Source: Platerodrilus igneus (lineage: Eukaryota > Arthropoda > Insecta > Coleoptera > Lycidae). Taken from it: a DNA stretch of 64,000 nt. Below are positions 43,039-53,106 of the stretch, piece by piece. A program made the position numbers and the translations under genes. The first letter of the stretch is position 1; each line of letters begins with the position of its first letter. The DNA is taken from NCBI GenBank assembly GCA_036346225.1, contig JARFIW010000139.1:1550001-1614000 (forward strand). The letters run 5' to 3'. The notes under the pieces are model-generated. The model saw nothing but the letters and a program-made list of their open reading frames with translations. It was not told the origin of the DNA and made no database searches.

Positions 43039-43889
43039 GGAACGCAGAAACTTGCATTATTCCAGCAAATTTGCTCAATTTTGTACGAATAGAGTATGAG
43101 GACGGTATTTTTTCCGTGCACATCGCAAATAATGGTAAAGATATTGTCCGCATACAGCAAGGTAAATGTATCGATTTTATAAAACCTAAGGAAATGGCGT
43201 TACTCGAGAAAACCGAGAAGACTACGGATACTGGCGGTATTACTATGGATATGTTGAACGTAGACCAAAATATGGAATCAGTGATACGAGAAAAACTTTT
43301 AAAACTTTGCAATGAATATAGGGACTGTTTTGCATTTACCTTATTCGAATTAGAGTGTACCGACCTAATCAGTGTGACAATTGAGGATACAGGAATCCCA
43401 GTAAGAAGTAAACCAAATAAAACTAGTGTGGTGCAACAAAAAATAATTCAAGGTATTGTCGACAAATGGAAAAAGGCCAGAATAGTGACGGAAACGTCTT
43501 CACCGTATACAAACCCGGTATTATTAGTGAGTAAAAAGTCTGGTGAACCATGCCTAGTCATCGATTACCGCGCATTGAATAGGCAAACGATTAAAAGTAA
43601 CTTCCCTATTGCAACAATAGACGAACATTTTGAAAACATTAGTCAGGAAATATTGTTTATAACGATGGACATGGCTCACGGATACCTACAGATTCCCTTG
43701 ACTGAAGAAGCGAAGACAAAAACAGCATTTATAACACCAGATTACACTGGCCAGTTTGAACGTTTAATTTTTGGACTAATAAACGATCCTTATGAGTCCA
43801 GTAGGCTGATGTCGTTAGTTTTGGGTCCATTAAAAAATAAGGTAGCGATGTCGTATCTTGATGATTTAATCATACCTACGCGCAATTGA
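42978..43889 (+). pseudogene. Gypsy E reverse transcriptase
   Basis: 303-codon frame. FAFTLFELECTDLISVTIED (about 43330-43390) is the usual RT lead-in. VDKWKKARIVTETSSPYTNP and VLLVSKKSGEPCLVIDYRAL (about 43458-43575) are conserved fingers, then palm A ILFITMDMAHGYLQIPLTEE with the catalytic Asp (about 43650-43710). The usual F.R+PFGL block reads ERLIFGLINDPYESSRLMS. SYLDDLIIPTRN has the catalytic YLDD (about 43852-43887). The stop at 43887-43889 is followed in another frame by the RT thumb (KYQLGCRKVEFLGFIISEGS, 43962-44021). Only few lesions, so this RT died late. Confidence 0.9.
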
Positions 43890-43949
43890 AGCGAAATGTT
43901 TATGAAGTTGAGATAGGTTTTCGATGCGTTAAGAAGTGCAAAATTAACA

Positions 43950-44900
43950 TTGAAATTGAAAAAGTACCAATTGGGGTGCCGCAAGGTTGAATTTTTAGGA
44001 TTCATAATTTCGGAAGGTAGCATTAAACCTGGCGAGGCCAAAACGAAAGCCATGTGTGAATTTCCCAGACAAAGAAATGTTCACAAGTTACAAAGATTTT
44101 TAGGTTTGATGTCATATTTCCGCCGTTTCATTAAGGATTTCGCATTACGCACAAATCCTTCAACTGAATTGACTTGAAAGAATAGTGTTTTCGCATGAAA
44201 GAAAACACAAGATCAAGTTTTTGTAGATTTGTGGGATTCATTAATAAGCGAGCCAATTTTAAAATTGTATGATGTCACAGCTTTGGAAACCGCATTGTTT
44301 ACAGATGCAAGTTCAATTGGCATCTCTGGAATATTAATGCAACGTACGTCAGAGGGGAGTGAAATGAAGCTGGTTTATTATGCAAGTAAAAAAACCCACC
44401 GACGCCGAGAAAAATTACCATTCATCTAAACTGGAGTTACTAGCGATTATCTACTGTATTGAGAGGTTACGAAATTTCTTAATTGGAATTCCAATTCATG
44501 TTTATATGGACTGTCAAGCGTTGATATATTTAAACACGATGAAAACAAAAAACACGCAAATAATGCGTTGGTGTACAATACCAGCAGAATACGACATGGT
44601 GATAAAATATAAACCTGGTGCAAAAATGTAGCATGTGGATGCATTATCGAGAGCTTCTATATGGTCAGAGTCAGATATGTGTAAAGAAATAGAGGAATGT
44701 AAAGAAGTTTTGCAGACCATGGACAAAAACGACTATGTAACGATGATACAGCGTAGTGATCCTTATCTGTGCAGTATTATAAATGTACTGACAAAACCAA
44801 AAGAGGAAAGAATGCCTCAAGAAGTTAAGAATATAGCAGGTTACAACTTAAAAAGCAGTAAGCTTTATCACAAGACGTTTTTGGAGGGTCGAGAATAAAA
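43950..44900 (+). pseudogene. Gypsy E RT thumb and RNase H
   Basis: LQRFLGLMSYFRRFIKDFAL (about 44089-44148) closes the RT. RNase H has ALFTDASSIGISGILMQRTS (about 44293-44352), the catalytic Asp being in TDAS, then KLVYYASKKTHRR in one frame and EKNYHSSKLELLAIIYCIER in the next (about 44406-44465), VYMDCQALIYLNTMKTKNTQ and IMRWCTIPAEYDMVIKYKPG (about 44500-44620). AKMxHVDALSRAS (stop at 44629-44631, then 44635) starts the tether to integrase. Breaks near 44177, 44430 and 44631. Confidence 0.86.
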
Positions 44901-45961
44901 CATTTATATGCAATACCTAAAGCATTGAGAAAAAGTATTGTTAAATGCCACGATTTATTAGGCCCTTTTGGCATGGACAAAATATAAGAATTGTATTGGT
45001 TTCCATGGTTAAGACGATATGTACGACGTCAGATAAGTGCATGTGCCGAATGTTTGATAAACAAGGTGCCCGTGGGAAAAAGACCTGGAGAGCTCAACCC
45101 AATTCCTCCGCCGTGTAGGCCTTTTGCAAAAGTTCATGTAGATCACGTTGGTCCATTCATGGCTTGGGAATCGGGTATCACGTATGAGCTGGTAGTAACA
45201 GACACGCTAACAAAATTTGTAAAACTGTTTCCTTCAAAAACTGTGAAAACAGAAGCAGCAATATATGTAATGGAGTGATTTATACTAGAAATTGGCATTC
45301 TGTAACGTATCACAAGTGATCGAGCTACTTGCTTTACATCGAATGAATTTAAAAGGTTTTTAAATAAACACGGTCTTCATCATACGTTAAATTCTAGTCG
45401 ATGGTCGTGTGCAAATGGAATTGTGGAGCGTGTGAACCAAACGCTAACAGCAGAAATTATGGTGTGCAAAGACGAAGAAATCAATTGAGATGTAAAAACT
45501 CCTGAAGTCGAAAGAAATTTGAATATCTTTCGAAATAAAACAACGAAGAAATCGCCAAGTGAAGGTGTCGAGCAGAAACGTTTGATATTGGCGATCTAGT
45601 GTTAATGCGAAGACTGTCAAAAACGACAAGCGAAAGCACAAAAACCCAAAAAAAAATACAGAGGTCCTTGTGTGATAAGCGAAATAATCGCAGAAAATAT
45701 TTATAGAATATGTAGTATTGATGGCACCCCAGGCCGATGATTTTCGACAACAGCACATTCAAGTCAGCTAAAGATTTACCGTGTTCAAGAAGATGAATCT
45801 GACTCAGATTGTGATGATTCAGTAAACGAAGCTTCAGAAAGTGAATCGATCACAGACAATATAGAACAATGTGAGGATACGTATTCAGAGTACGGAAATA
45901 GTAAAAAGGTCACTTCGAATGATAATCATACTTTATCTACGCGAAGTTGTAAAAATGCTTA
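44890..45961 (+). pseudogene. Gypsy E integrase and C-terminal tail
   Basis: The zinc-binding H2C2 domain is partly readable (KCHDLLGPFG, then YVRRQISACAECLINKVPVG, about 45018-45077). The core begins KVHVDHVGPFMAWESGITYE with the first Asp (about 45131-45190) and LVVTDTLTKFVKLFPSKTVK. It continues past a stop at 45276-45278 with TSDRATCFTSNEFKRFLNKH, where the second Asp lies (about 45310-45367), and the Glu in NGIVERVNQTLTAEI (about 45415-45460). The acidic end SDSDCDDSVNEASESESITD is at about 45797-45856, with a stop at about 45959. Family-typical order. Broken at several points. Confidence 0.85.
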
Positions 45962-46117
45962 AACATTTGGCAGATTATTGTTTAGACTGATTTTGTTTTA
46001 ATTATTTAAAATAATGTGCTTTGTTAACATAATGAAAAATTTTGCTTTTTAGATCGTAAGCTCGTTTGGTTAATTTGGCACGTCAATGAGGTCATTGCCT
46101 TGGTCAGTTTGGCCAAG

Positions 46118-46269
46118 TGTTAACATTGCACTAGTATTAGTTAGTAGGTTAAGCTTTATTAGATGATCTAGTAGTCTGTCCCGTTTTGTGACATAAATAA
46201 ATCCTGACCCTAAGGTAAAACTTCGAGTTTGTGTTTTACCCAGAGGGCTCCTAGTGGAAGGAGCTAACT
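46118..46269 (+). repeat. Gypsy E 3-prime LTR
   Basis: TGTTAACATTGCACTAGTAT to GGAGCTAACT. It pairs with 41360-41533 and ends A to T at the last base. GTTG follows as target duplication. Confidence 0.92.
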
Positions 46270-46273
46270 GTTG

Positions 46274-47159
46274 TATTGCAATATGTTGCTGACATATGCA
46301 AAACTAATAACCATTCTGTTAATATTTCTTCGTAGCAAGTTAAATTGATTAAAACCTTAGCTGTTACTACAAAATGCGACAAACCTACACAGATGAAAAG
46401 CAGAGAATCCTAAATACACATACCAAACTTTTAGCATAAATTTCCATTAAAGTTTGAACTGGATAAATATGATGTTAGTTGGAAAGTACGAGAAAAGTTC
46501 CTTGCAGTTTCCCACTGAAGAACTGCCCCCTTTTAATAAATATATCAATGCAAACATAAATTGATACGGTTTCAATCGGATGGAGCACTAACATTACCAA
46601 ATTATAATCAGGAATTTTATCAACACCAACATTCATGATGAAGTATGATAATACCATTACATAACCATTTAGATCACAAGAGATATATACAGAAGTATCA
46701 AAAACAGAAATTATTGTAACAAGTTCAGCAGACAACAAAAAAGAAGACCTAAAAGAGAAAGAACGCTGCTCTACAGGCATGCAAGCACGGTTTTGTAGAC
46801 AAGCAACGAAAACATTTTTGAAATATAAACAATTATTACACATATGTATATAAGTAATTTTTTCTGGTCTGTAACTCCAAAATAAATAAAATTGATCTGC
46901 ACGTTTAGATATGTTAGAATTGAATATACTGCCCCCACTTGTACAGTTCAAACATCATTATGCGAGGCATCTTGTATAGTTAAATTATGCAAACAGAAGG
47001 GAGATACTAACTCGACCAATAATTTCCTAGAATCCATTCCTTTCTCCAAAATTATCACTATAAAGCAAACAATTACCTCACCTGAAAATATTCTTGGAAA
47101 GTAAAATTACAAAAATGAAATTAATAAATCAAAAACTAAAATTACAGAGCTATGAAGAC
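46274..47159. other. 3-prime side of Sub1; no gene supported
   Basis: About 0.9 kb between gypsy E and the Sub1 3-prime end. A minus-strand frame of 158 codons (46475-46951) has no recognised domain and no coding-like composition. It could be part of a longer 3-prime untranslated region or chance. Confidence 0.4.
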
Positions 47160-47165
47160 TTTATT
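47160..47165 (-). terminator. AATAAA poly(A) signal directly after the Sub1 stop
   Basis: On the minus strand the stop TAG (47168-47166) is followed at once by AATAAA. If used, the 3-prime untranslated region would be only about 20-30 bases before cleavage. Confidence 0.45.
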
Positions 47166-47533
47166 CTACACGTTCTTCTTAATAGCTTCGTCTACATCAG
47201 CGATGGTATCCTTGAGTTTCTGCCACTGTTCCATACTAAGACTAATACCCTTTTTACCAGGCTTTAGCTCTCCACCAGCATCATAATACTCCCGAATATC
47301 CACACTCCAACGTCCTTTAAATTCACGCAATTTAATAAAACGATTTCTACCCATTGACCAACTATTTTCCTCTTCAGTGCTACTTTTAGACTTCTTTGCC
47401 GGTGCTCTCTGCTTAAACGAAAAGGTTTGTACAATTAAAAAACCAGACACTAATTTTAAGTACTTACATCGTCGGGACCGGAGTCGGAGTCTGAAGTAGA
47501 ATCTCTCTTCTTTTTCTTCTTGTCTTTAGGCAT
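47166..47533 (-). CDS. Sub1: PC4/Sub1 transcriptional coactivator (two exons)
   Basis: Homologue of the RNA polymerase II coactivator p15 (PC4, Sub1; Ssb-c31a in Drosophila), a nuclear single-strand DNA-binding protein that helps initiation, re-initiation and repair. Exon 1 (47533-47468, 22 codons) encodes a basic/Ser-Asp tail, MPKDKKKKKRDSTSDSDSGP. GTAAGT starts a 59-bp intron (47467-47409) and TTTAAGCAG ends it. Exon 2 (47408-47166, 80 codons and TAG) begins RAPAKKSKSSTEEE and holds the PC4 domain: GRNRFIKLREFKGRWSVDIR, then EYYDAGGELKPGKKGISLSM and EQWQKLKD. The total of 102 residues is near the family norm. No stops or shifts, so it looks functional and is the only complete host gene here. 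A transposon hairpin lies about 180 bp upstream of its start. Confidence 0.93.
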
Positions 47534-47712
47534 GTTGTAATACAAACTGAATTAGAATTACCGGGAAAAAGTTACCACGCACGACGCCCGATGCCTTGGC
47601 AATGACAGTGTCGTCCAGTAAAAACCAAAAATTACCAAATCTAGTGAATTCATGCAGATAGTATAGTAGGGAGATGCTGTAGCGGTATCATGTCAGCCAT
47701 GTTGAGTCCTCG

Positions 47713-47996
47713 TTTTTGACGAGCGTTTCGCGGCAGTAATGCCGTGGCTGCAATGATGGTTTAGGTTACTGTTAGAAATAATTATTATTATAAAAAAACA
47801 CAAATCACTTAACAGGCATATCAGAGCAGTTGTTGCTAAAACTATTGCAGACTGTTCTGATATGCGTGTTAAGTGATTTGTGTTTTTTAATAATAATATC
47901 TAATTTGTGTTTTTTAATAATAATATCTATTTCTAACTGTAACTATCCTGTCATTGCAGCAACGGCATTACTGCTGTGAGACGTTCGTCGTTTTTA
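47713..47996. repeat. Long hairpin MITE-like inverted repeat
   Basis: About 284 bp that folds on itself: TTTTTGACGAGCG..CGGCAGTAATGCCG on the left pairs with CGGCATTACTGCTG..CGTTCGTCGTTTTT on the right, and AAAACACAAATCACTTAACA pairs near the middle. The inner loop is GTTGTTGCTAAAACTATTGC. The right arm carries a 27-bp tandem duplication (47877-47903 and 47904-47930) that the left arm lacks. This is the shape of a non-autonomous DNA transposon. The target duplication is unclear. Confidence 0.75.
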
Positions 47997-48089
47997 ACTT
48001 TTGTACACATAGGAGTTTTTAGTACATTTCAACAATTTAGTGTGTATGTAGATTATATTTGAAACTTCTGATCGTGAAATAACTAATTT

Positions 48090-48170
48090 GTAGCGTGCCG
48101 TTCTTGCTTGTAACAGTAGAAATGTCTTTAATAGGAAGAAAACTACTGGAATAACTTTTCATAAGTAAGT
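48090..48170 (+). pseudogene. THAP-domain N-terminal exon-like fragment
   Basis: Plus-strand RAVLACNSRNVFNRKKTTGI and TFHK, ending at AA|GTAAGT (donor near 48165), resembles the first exon of a THAP zinc-finger protein (C-x-x-C-N, then G-I-T-F-H-x-F-P). There is no start codon in frame, and no following exon is recognised on this strand. Confidence 0.4.
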
Positions 48171-48726
48171 AAACAATGATAAGGAACGGGTGTGTGTCGT
48201 ATCATAGCCTCCTTTATTTTACAAGCCGGAACATTAATTTGGCAACACTGCTTTTTATTTTTCAGTGGAGGCCATCGATTTGGAAGTTGGAACTAGCAAA
48301 ATCAATAAAAACTCGTTTAATTATTAACAAAATATATTTATTACATATGTTCAGATAATGTACAAATGAAGATTTATATATCTACTATTCACAGTTTGGT
48401 ATATATTTATCTAGAATTTACATTAGTTTTTGTTGCAGTAGCATTTTTACTTGTATTTTGTTTAGTAAAATTATTCAATAGTACATTTGCAAATAGAGAA
48501 AGTAAATAATATAACACAATGAAATATTTATGCCCACAAATATTCCGGTTTTGGTCCAAAATGTTAATTGTTTTTCCGTTAAAGTTTTCTTTCTAACTAC
48601 TTCAATTAAAGTAGTTTTATGGGAACCTAAACTTATAATATTCCTTTATATAATTAGGGGAAACTAAATAACTAAATGTACTAGTCGTTGCCATACATAA
48701 ATAAATAACTAAATCTGAAATAATTA
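48171..48726. other. No gene supported; one THAP-like fragment
   Basis: AT-rich spacer. At about 48200-48232 the minus strand carries a 26-bp near-copy of the THAP start at about 49550 (TTCCGG(C/T)TTGTAAA..TAAAGGAGGCT). Nothing else is recognised. Confidence 0.4.
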
Positions 48727-49500
48727 TTAGATCACCACGTTGCAATTCGTGAAACTACATATCATTTGCATTATTTCCAAATAAATAATCTGCAACAATC
48801 TAATACAAGAATATTCGAAAATATTTGTTGGTTTACCTTTCCAGAAAGTTAATTGAGATTGTTTAGCAATAAATCCATTTTTTAGAAAGAACCCAGCCAT
48901 CATCTTCAAAATTAATTCATCGCCAGAAATATGTACGGTTACTCGCAAGATATGATTGATTTTTATTAAGTAACTTAATTTTGGTAAATTCTCTTCATCT
49001 AGTTTTAAAATGTATACAGAGTCAGTTTGTATAATTTGCCAGTTAGTTTTCAATTTCAAGTGAGAATCAATATTGTTTCTCAAATCCTCAAAACTTTTAA
49101 TCAAATCAGCTTTTCAAGCAGTTCCCAAATTCCGCATCCGTTTTACATTTTTCCTTTCTAAATATTCTTGTTTAAGATTTTCAGGTAATTTCCGCTTTTA
49201 TAATACGGTGGTAAATTTGGAAAAATGCTGGGATAAAAATAGGGAGGTAGTGTAGGTTTATTAACTTTGAAACTGCATTTACTGCCATTCTGATCCACAT
49301 ATTCTTCAGTTTTACGAAAAGTGGAAATGTTAAGGTGCTTTATACAAACAACACAATCCCTACTAAGAGTCCAAGCGCTTCTATCTATGCATGTTAGCCA
49401 TTTCAACTTAAGAAGCTCATTCTTGGGAAACCTTTCATTATACTTTTATAAAATAAAAGGTCTAAAACCATAACACAGCCACCTTTATCTTATACAATAA
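48727..49500 (-). pseudogene. THAP-domain protein (P-element-type transposase relative), broken
   Basis: THAP is a C2CH zinc-finger DNA-binding domain, found in P-element transposases and in host factors derived from them. From 49440 down: RFPKNELLKLKWLTCIDRS, WTLSRDCVVCIKHL with the second Cys and His of the C2CH set, and PTLPPYFYPSIFPNLPPYYK (about 49230-49170), which corresponds to the AVPTIF..P end of THAP. The protein then shifts frame near 49185 (EYLERKNVKRMRNLGTA), meets a TGA near 49117, and goes on at 49104-48727 with MIKSFEDLRNNIDSHLKLKT and VYILKLDEENLPKLSYLIKI, a domain I know only from uncharacterised insect THAP proteins. The first zinc Cys pair is only poorly readable near 49480 (DKGGC). 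Dead. Confidence 0.72.
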
Positions 49501-49544
49501 TAATAGAAAGTGAGATTATGTTTGGTAGGCCTCCAGTGCGGCGT

Positions 49545-49600
49545 TATAACATTTCAGTGTTCCGGTTTGTAAAGATAAAGGAGGCTGCGGTCGTATGCAA
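49545..49600 (+). pseudogene. Second THAP start, opposite orientation
   Basis: Plus strand SVPVCKDKGGCGRM at about 49550-49592 mirrors the minus-strand KDKGGC near 49485, so two THAP N-termini lie head to head. It ends in a stop near 49614. Confidence 0.4.
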
Positions 49601-49613
49601 TTGCTAGTACGAT

Positions 49614-49931
49614 AACGTAAATTTCGGTTGCTTAAAAATAGGGTAATTCATTTATTGTTTATGTTTAAATTTCTGAAAGATGCGCAGCGACGTAACTTGC
49701 GTAATCAAAATTATCGCCACTGCTAGCTAAAGCCAGCTGATACGTAACTACTGAAATTTGGTTCCCCAGTAATTGAAATTGGGTTCCTCAATAGAATACG
49801 ACTATGGCAGTTCGCTATACTGATAACCACTTAACTACACCTCTTGATACTTTTTTTCTCATTAAAAAGAAGCATTGTGGTAGATTCTCCTTATTATTTT
49901 ACTCTATGGATGCATTCAAGTTTACAATTCT
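49614..49931. other. No gene seen
   Basis: AT-rich spacer between the THAP fragments and the first family-Y LTR. Confidence 0.4.
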
Positions 49932-50537
49932 TGTTTACAAAGGAAATAATTTTATACTCCCGCGAACGTATTCAGCGCCACTGCTACAGTTGGCAACACT
50001 GATACGATCCACGTTTCACAATATTGCACAATAATGACATAATTACGTGTCAAATTGTATCACATACCAAACACGTTTACAATGATACAATCTGCACTTT
50101 AAAGTGTAAATAAAGCAAAATACTCACTTAAAACGCGCCTTGCAGTTAATCTCAGGGCATCTCCTCGTTGTCGTTTTAGGTGTGGGTTGCGTCATGCTAT
50201 TGTTAAATCCAGATTTGTCTCTCCTTTTTCGTCGTTCGTAGCGGTACGATAGGTCCAACCAGGTAAGGAACGATAAGGCAAGATAAGACGGAAACCTACA
50301 TCCTAAAAAAGAGAAAGGACAAAAAACACGACACAGGTAAACGTTAGCGTTCGACGTCTCGTCGCTAATCATCATGTCGTGTCGTAAACCGCGCACTTCC
50401 TCCACTCTGCGCCTGCACATTTTTTTGCGCCGACGCAACTGTCCGGAATGGCGGAAATGAACAAGTCTATTTTAAAATAGTGGCGAGAATTCACTCACAA
50501 ATTTAAAAGTGTACAATGCCAATTTTGGCATGTAACA
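49932..50537. mobile_element. Solo LTR (family Y), copy 1
   Basis: TGTTTACAAAGG to GGCATGTAACA, 606 bp, clearly related to 58360-59007 and, more distantly, to about 51504-52096. Shared features are CCCGCG near the start, TTGTATCACAT(A/G)CCAAA, AGGAAACCTACAT(C/T)CT, GACGCAACTGTCCG and the terminal palindrome ATGCCAATTTTGGCAT just before TGTAACA. No internal element region accompanies any copy. A target duplication is not evident for this copy. Confidence 0.75.
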
Positions 50538-50920
50538 ATAAAAGCAAAAACAAAAAAGTAAATATCTAGCACCTTTGTTAGTTTATCTCAGCTTATATAT
50601 AATTAAAAACAAATATTTCAATTTTATTTTTTTTTCATTTATAACCTCTGGATGCATAGGATTGTATTTAGATTTTAAATTAGATTTATTCGCGTACCTA
50701 GTGCTAACATAAAATAATAGATTCTGTACATGGTTAAGTAAAGCTTCGTATCTGCAGTTTGATTTCAAATATTAGCAATATGTACCGAAACTTTACATAA
50801 AGAAGGCTAAATATATTAAAAATATTACAAAAATATTACACTTAAAAATTTTGATACAATTAAGAAGGATTAAAATTATTTTGTACTGTTACTACGATGG
50901 AATATAACAGATATGGGGTT
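50538..50920. other. No gene seen
   Basis: AT-rich sequence between the solo LTR and the 3-prime end of the USP10 remnant. A 61-codon frame at 50583-50768 is not supported. Confidence 0.4.
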
Positions 50921-50924
50921 TGAT

Positions 50925-52690
50925 CGCCTTGTGGATTAAGAACGCTTCTTTAGTTACGGCTTTTATAGTTGAATCGTCATATCGTAACCAGCGTGTGTAA
51001 CCCATGTGATATGCATCGGTTAAGTAGTGACTTTTTGTTGTCTCTTTGCCTTCATGGTAAACTAATGCAAATAATTTATATTGCTCTTTGTTAGTAGTGC
51101 AACTCGTTGTTGTTGATAGTAATTTAGGATCGATGTTTAAGTCAATTGGGTAATCTACTGACTTTATTATTTTAGAACACCGATTTAATATGAAGGCAAA
51201 GCATTTAAGGTGTAGTACAAGTACAACTGGAAGTTCTTGTAATAAGACTTATTCCCATGTTTCAATTTCTTTGGTTGTCTTCGACGATCTTACGTCTTGA
51301 AGTTGATTTTTTGAAACTAAAGCCTCGAGTGCTTCGTATATTGTCGTAGCTCTCTATATGTAGCTGTAATGTAAAAATTTTTTGTATATTTTCCGTAATT
51401 GAGTCATCTGCTCTATATATTCTGGTGCATAGTGACCAACTAAAGATATCACTGATGGGAATATGTTTTGTTTTGGTATAGCGTGTGGTTGGGTTTTTAT
51501 TTTTGGGTCTTATCCCTCGCTATTTCTCATCTAGATTAATATTTTTTCACGGTTACCCGCGTTTCATACTATTGCGCAATCGTTAATATAACATGATTAC
51601 GCGGCAAATTACGCGACATTTATATCAAATACCAAACACGTTTAAAAGTAATACAATGGTTACAGGTAAGCACAAACTAAATAGAACGGGTACTCACGTG
51701 TTTCTTAACAACTCAGGATCCTTGTTGTTTGGGTGGGTCGGCTACACCATTGTTGATTCTAGATTTATTCGTCCATCCTCTTTCGTTCGTTCGTAGGTTG
51801 GGCGTGAAGGATATAGGTAGAGGTACGATAAGGCAAAATAAGATAGAGGAACCTACATCCTAAAAAAGAAAAAAGACAAACACGACACAGGTAGCTGTTT
51901 TCGGCCTCAGGCCTCGTAGTCTAATGGCGTCGTGTCACACCGCGCGCACTTGTGCCATTCCCTCCGCGCCTGCGCATTCTTTTGCGCAAACGCAAGTGTC
52001 CGGAATGACGGAAATTAACAAGTTTATTTGAAAATATTCCCGGAAACTTACTCACATATTTAAAAAAATGAACATTGCCAAATTTGGAATGTAACAATTT
52101 ATCGGTATAATATCTTTGACTGCCTCGTAATTGTCGATCGACTTCAATAGTTCTAATATTTCATCATTTAAACGATTAAGTAGGCATCCCAGAAATTTGT
52201 CGGTATCTTCTTGACATCCTTTTTTTTTACGAAAGCGTCGTTAGGAGTACCATAAAGTAATTTGTGTATCCAAAATGGTTCAAATGTTTGTCGTAGGTGA
52301 TAATTGTGTTGTATTCCTTTTTTTGATTTTTGTTTGAATGCCGTCCATATCTGGGCGTTGTAGGAATATCATTAAACTCTAAGACACATTTTACCATGCT
52401 TTTAATGTGGGTGTACTGATTTTCTTTTTGAACGCAAACGGCATGTTTTGCGAAAGGATTTTTAATAAACTACAAACAGGTGGACATGCTATAATCACTT
52501 GCAATATTGAATTTATATAGCAGTAATTGTTTCGATTGAATAAACCTCGAGGTTTCAAGTTTATAATTCTATTTTCAAAAGTGTGAGCTGATGGATATTC
52601 CCTCAATTGATTTAAATCTGGATCGTTTAAATTTGACTTCAACGGTTCTGTTAGTATAGTAGGAACCGCAAAAGAAGTGCTCTACGTCAT
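50925..52690 (-). pseudogene. USP10-like deubiquitinase, broken and split by an LTR
   Basis: Remnant of a ubiquitin-specific protease of the USP10 type, a cysteine protease that removes ubiquitin. From 52690: NLKPRGLFNRNNYCYINSIL (about 52562-52500) contains the catalytic Cys box and VIIACPPVCSLLK. GCQEDTDKFLGCLLNRLNDE is seen in mixed frames at about 52210-52155, the QDAxEF box. A family-Y LTR (about 51504-52096) follows. Beyond it come ENIQKIFTLQLHIE (about 51395-51355), YEALEALVSKNQLQDVRSSK (about 51336-51275), LPVVLVLHLKCFAF (about 51230-51190) and the catalytic His box YKLFALVYHEGKETTKSHYL (about 51085-51030, family GHYT, here SHYL), then WLRYDDSTIKAV. Stops and shifts throughout. No introns are seen, so it may be a retrocopy or a dead gene. 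Confidence 0.82.
51504..52096. mobile_element. LTR (family Y), copy 2, inside the USP10 remnant
   Basis: Diverged copy of the 49932-50537 LTR: CCAAACACGTTTAAAAGTAA, GAACCTACATCCTAAAAAAG, CTGCGCATTCTTTTGCGC, then an eroded terminal palindrome and TGTAACA at 52090-52096. USP10 coding sequence lies on both sides. The left border is approximate. Confidence 0.7.
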
Positions 52691-53106
52691 AGTTGTCTAG
52701 CTCAGTTCAAAACATACGTTTAAGATTATTTAAAAGCTTAACTATTGTATATGATAAAGACAGTAATACGATTTGTACGTATTTTAAATAAAGACATACG
52801 TGAACACCCATTTCAAATGGACCTGCACCTGGCCGAAATTCTAAATTACTAGAACAGGTGAAATGGCTTGCGTGTTCTAATGAGCTAAAGAGTCAAATTA
52901 CAAGTTCAACCAAAGTAGTAGGGTCGTTAGTGAGGAACCAGACTAAGACAGATCCCTGAAAGAGGGCAGCGGCTCTTTCGGTACTTAGATTGGCAGAGAC
53001 CATAGGGGTCGGTATGGCAGTCTAAGACACACTACCGCGATGTAGAAGGCAACGAGAAACCACCACATTACCTCCCAAGTACACAGCGAACCTAAATTAT
53101 AATAAA

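Larger units (their letters stand above)
41360..46269 (+). mobile_element. Ty3/gypsy element E with both LTRs
   Basis: A 4.9 kb plus-strand LTR retrotransposon. LTRs at 41360-41533 (174 bp) and 46118-46269 (152 bp), with the target duplication GTTG at 41356-41359 and 46270-46273. It has a tRNA-Leu-like primer site, gag, protease, RT, RNase H and integrase in order. The 3-prime LTR lacks about 22 bp present in the 5-prime one. Inserted only once and not itself interrupted, it is one of the younger LTR elements here. Confidence 0.93.

Noticed and set aside
46475..46951. A 158-codon minus-strand frame downstream of Sub1
   Set aside because: No recognisable domain, residue composition unlike its neighbours that are real, and no start context. 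It could be untranslated sequence.
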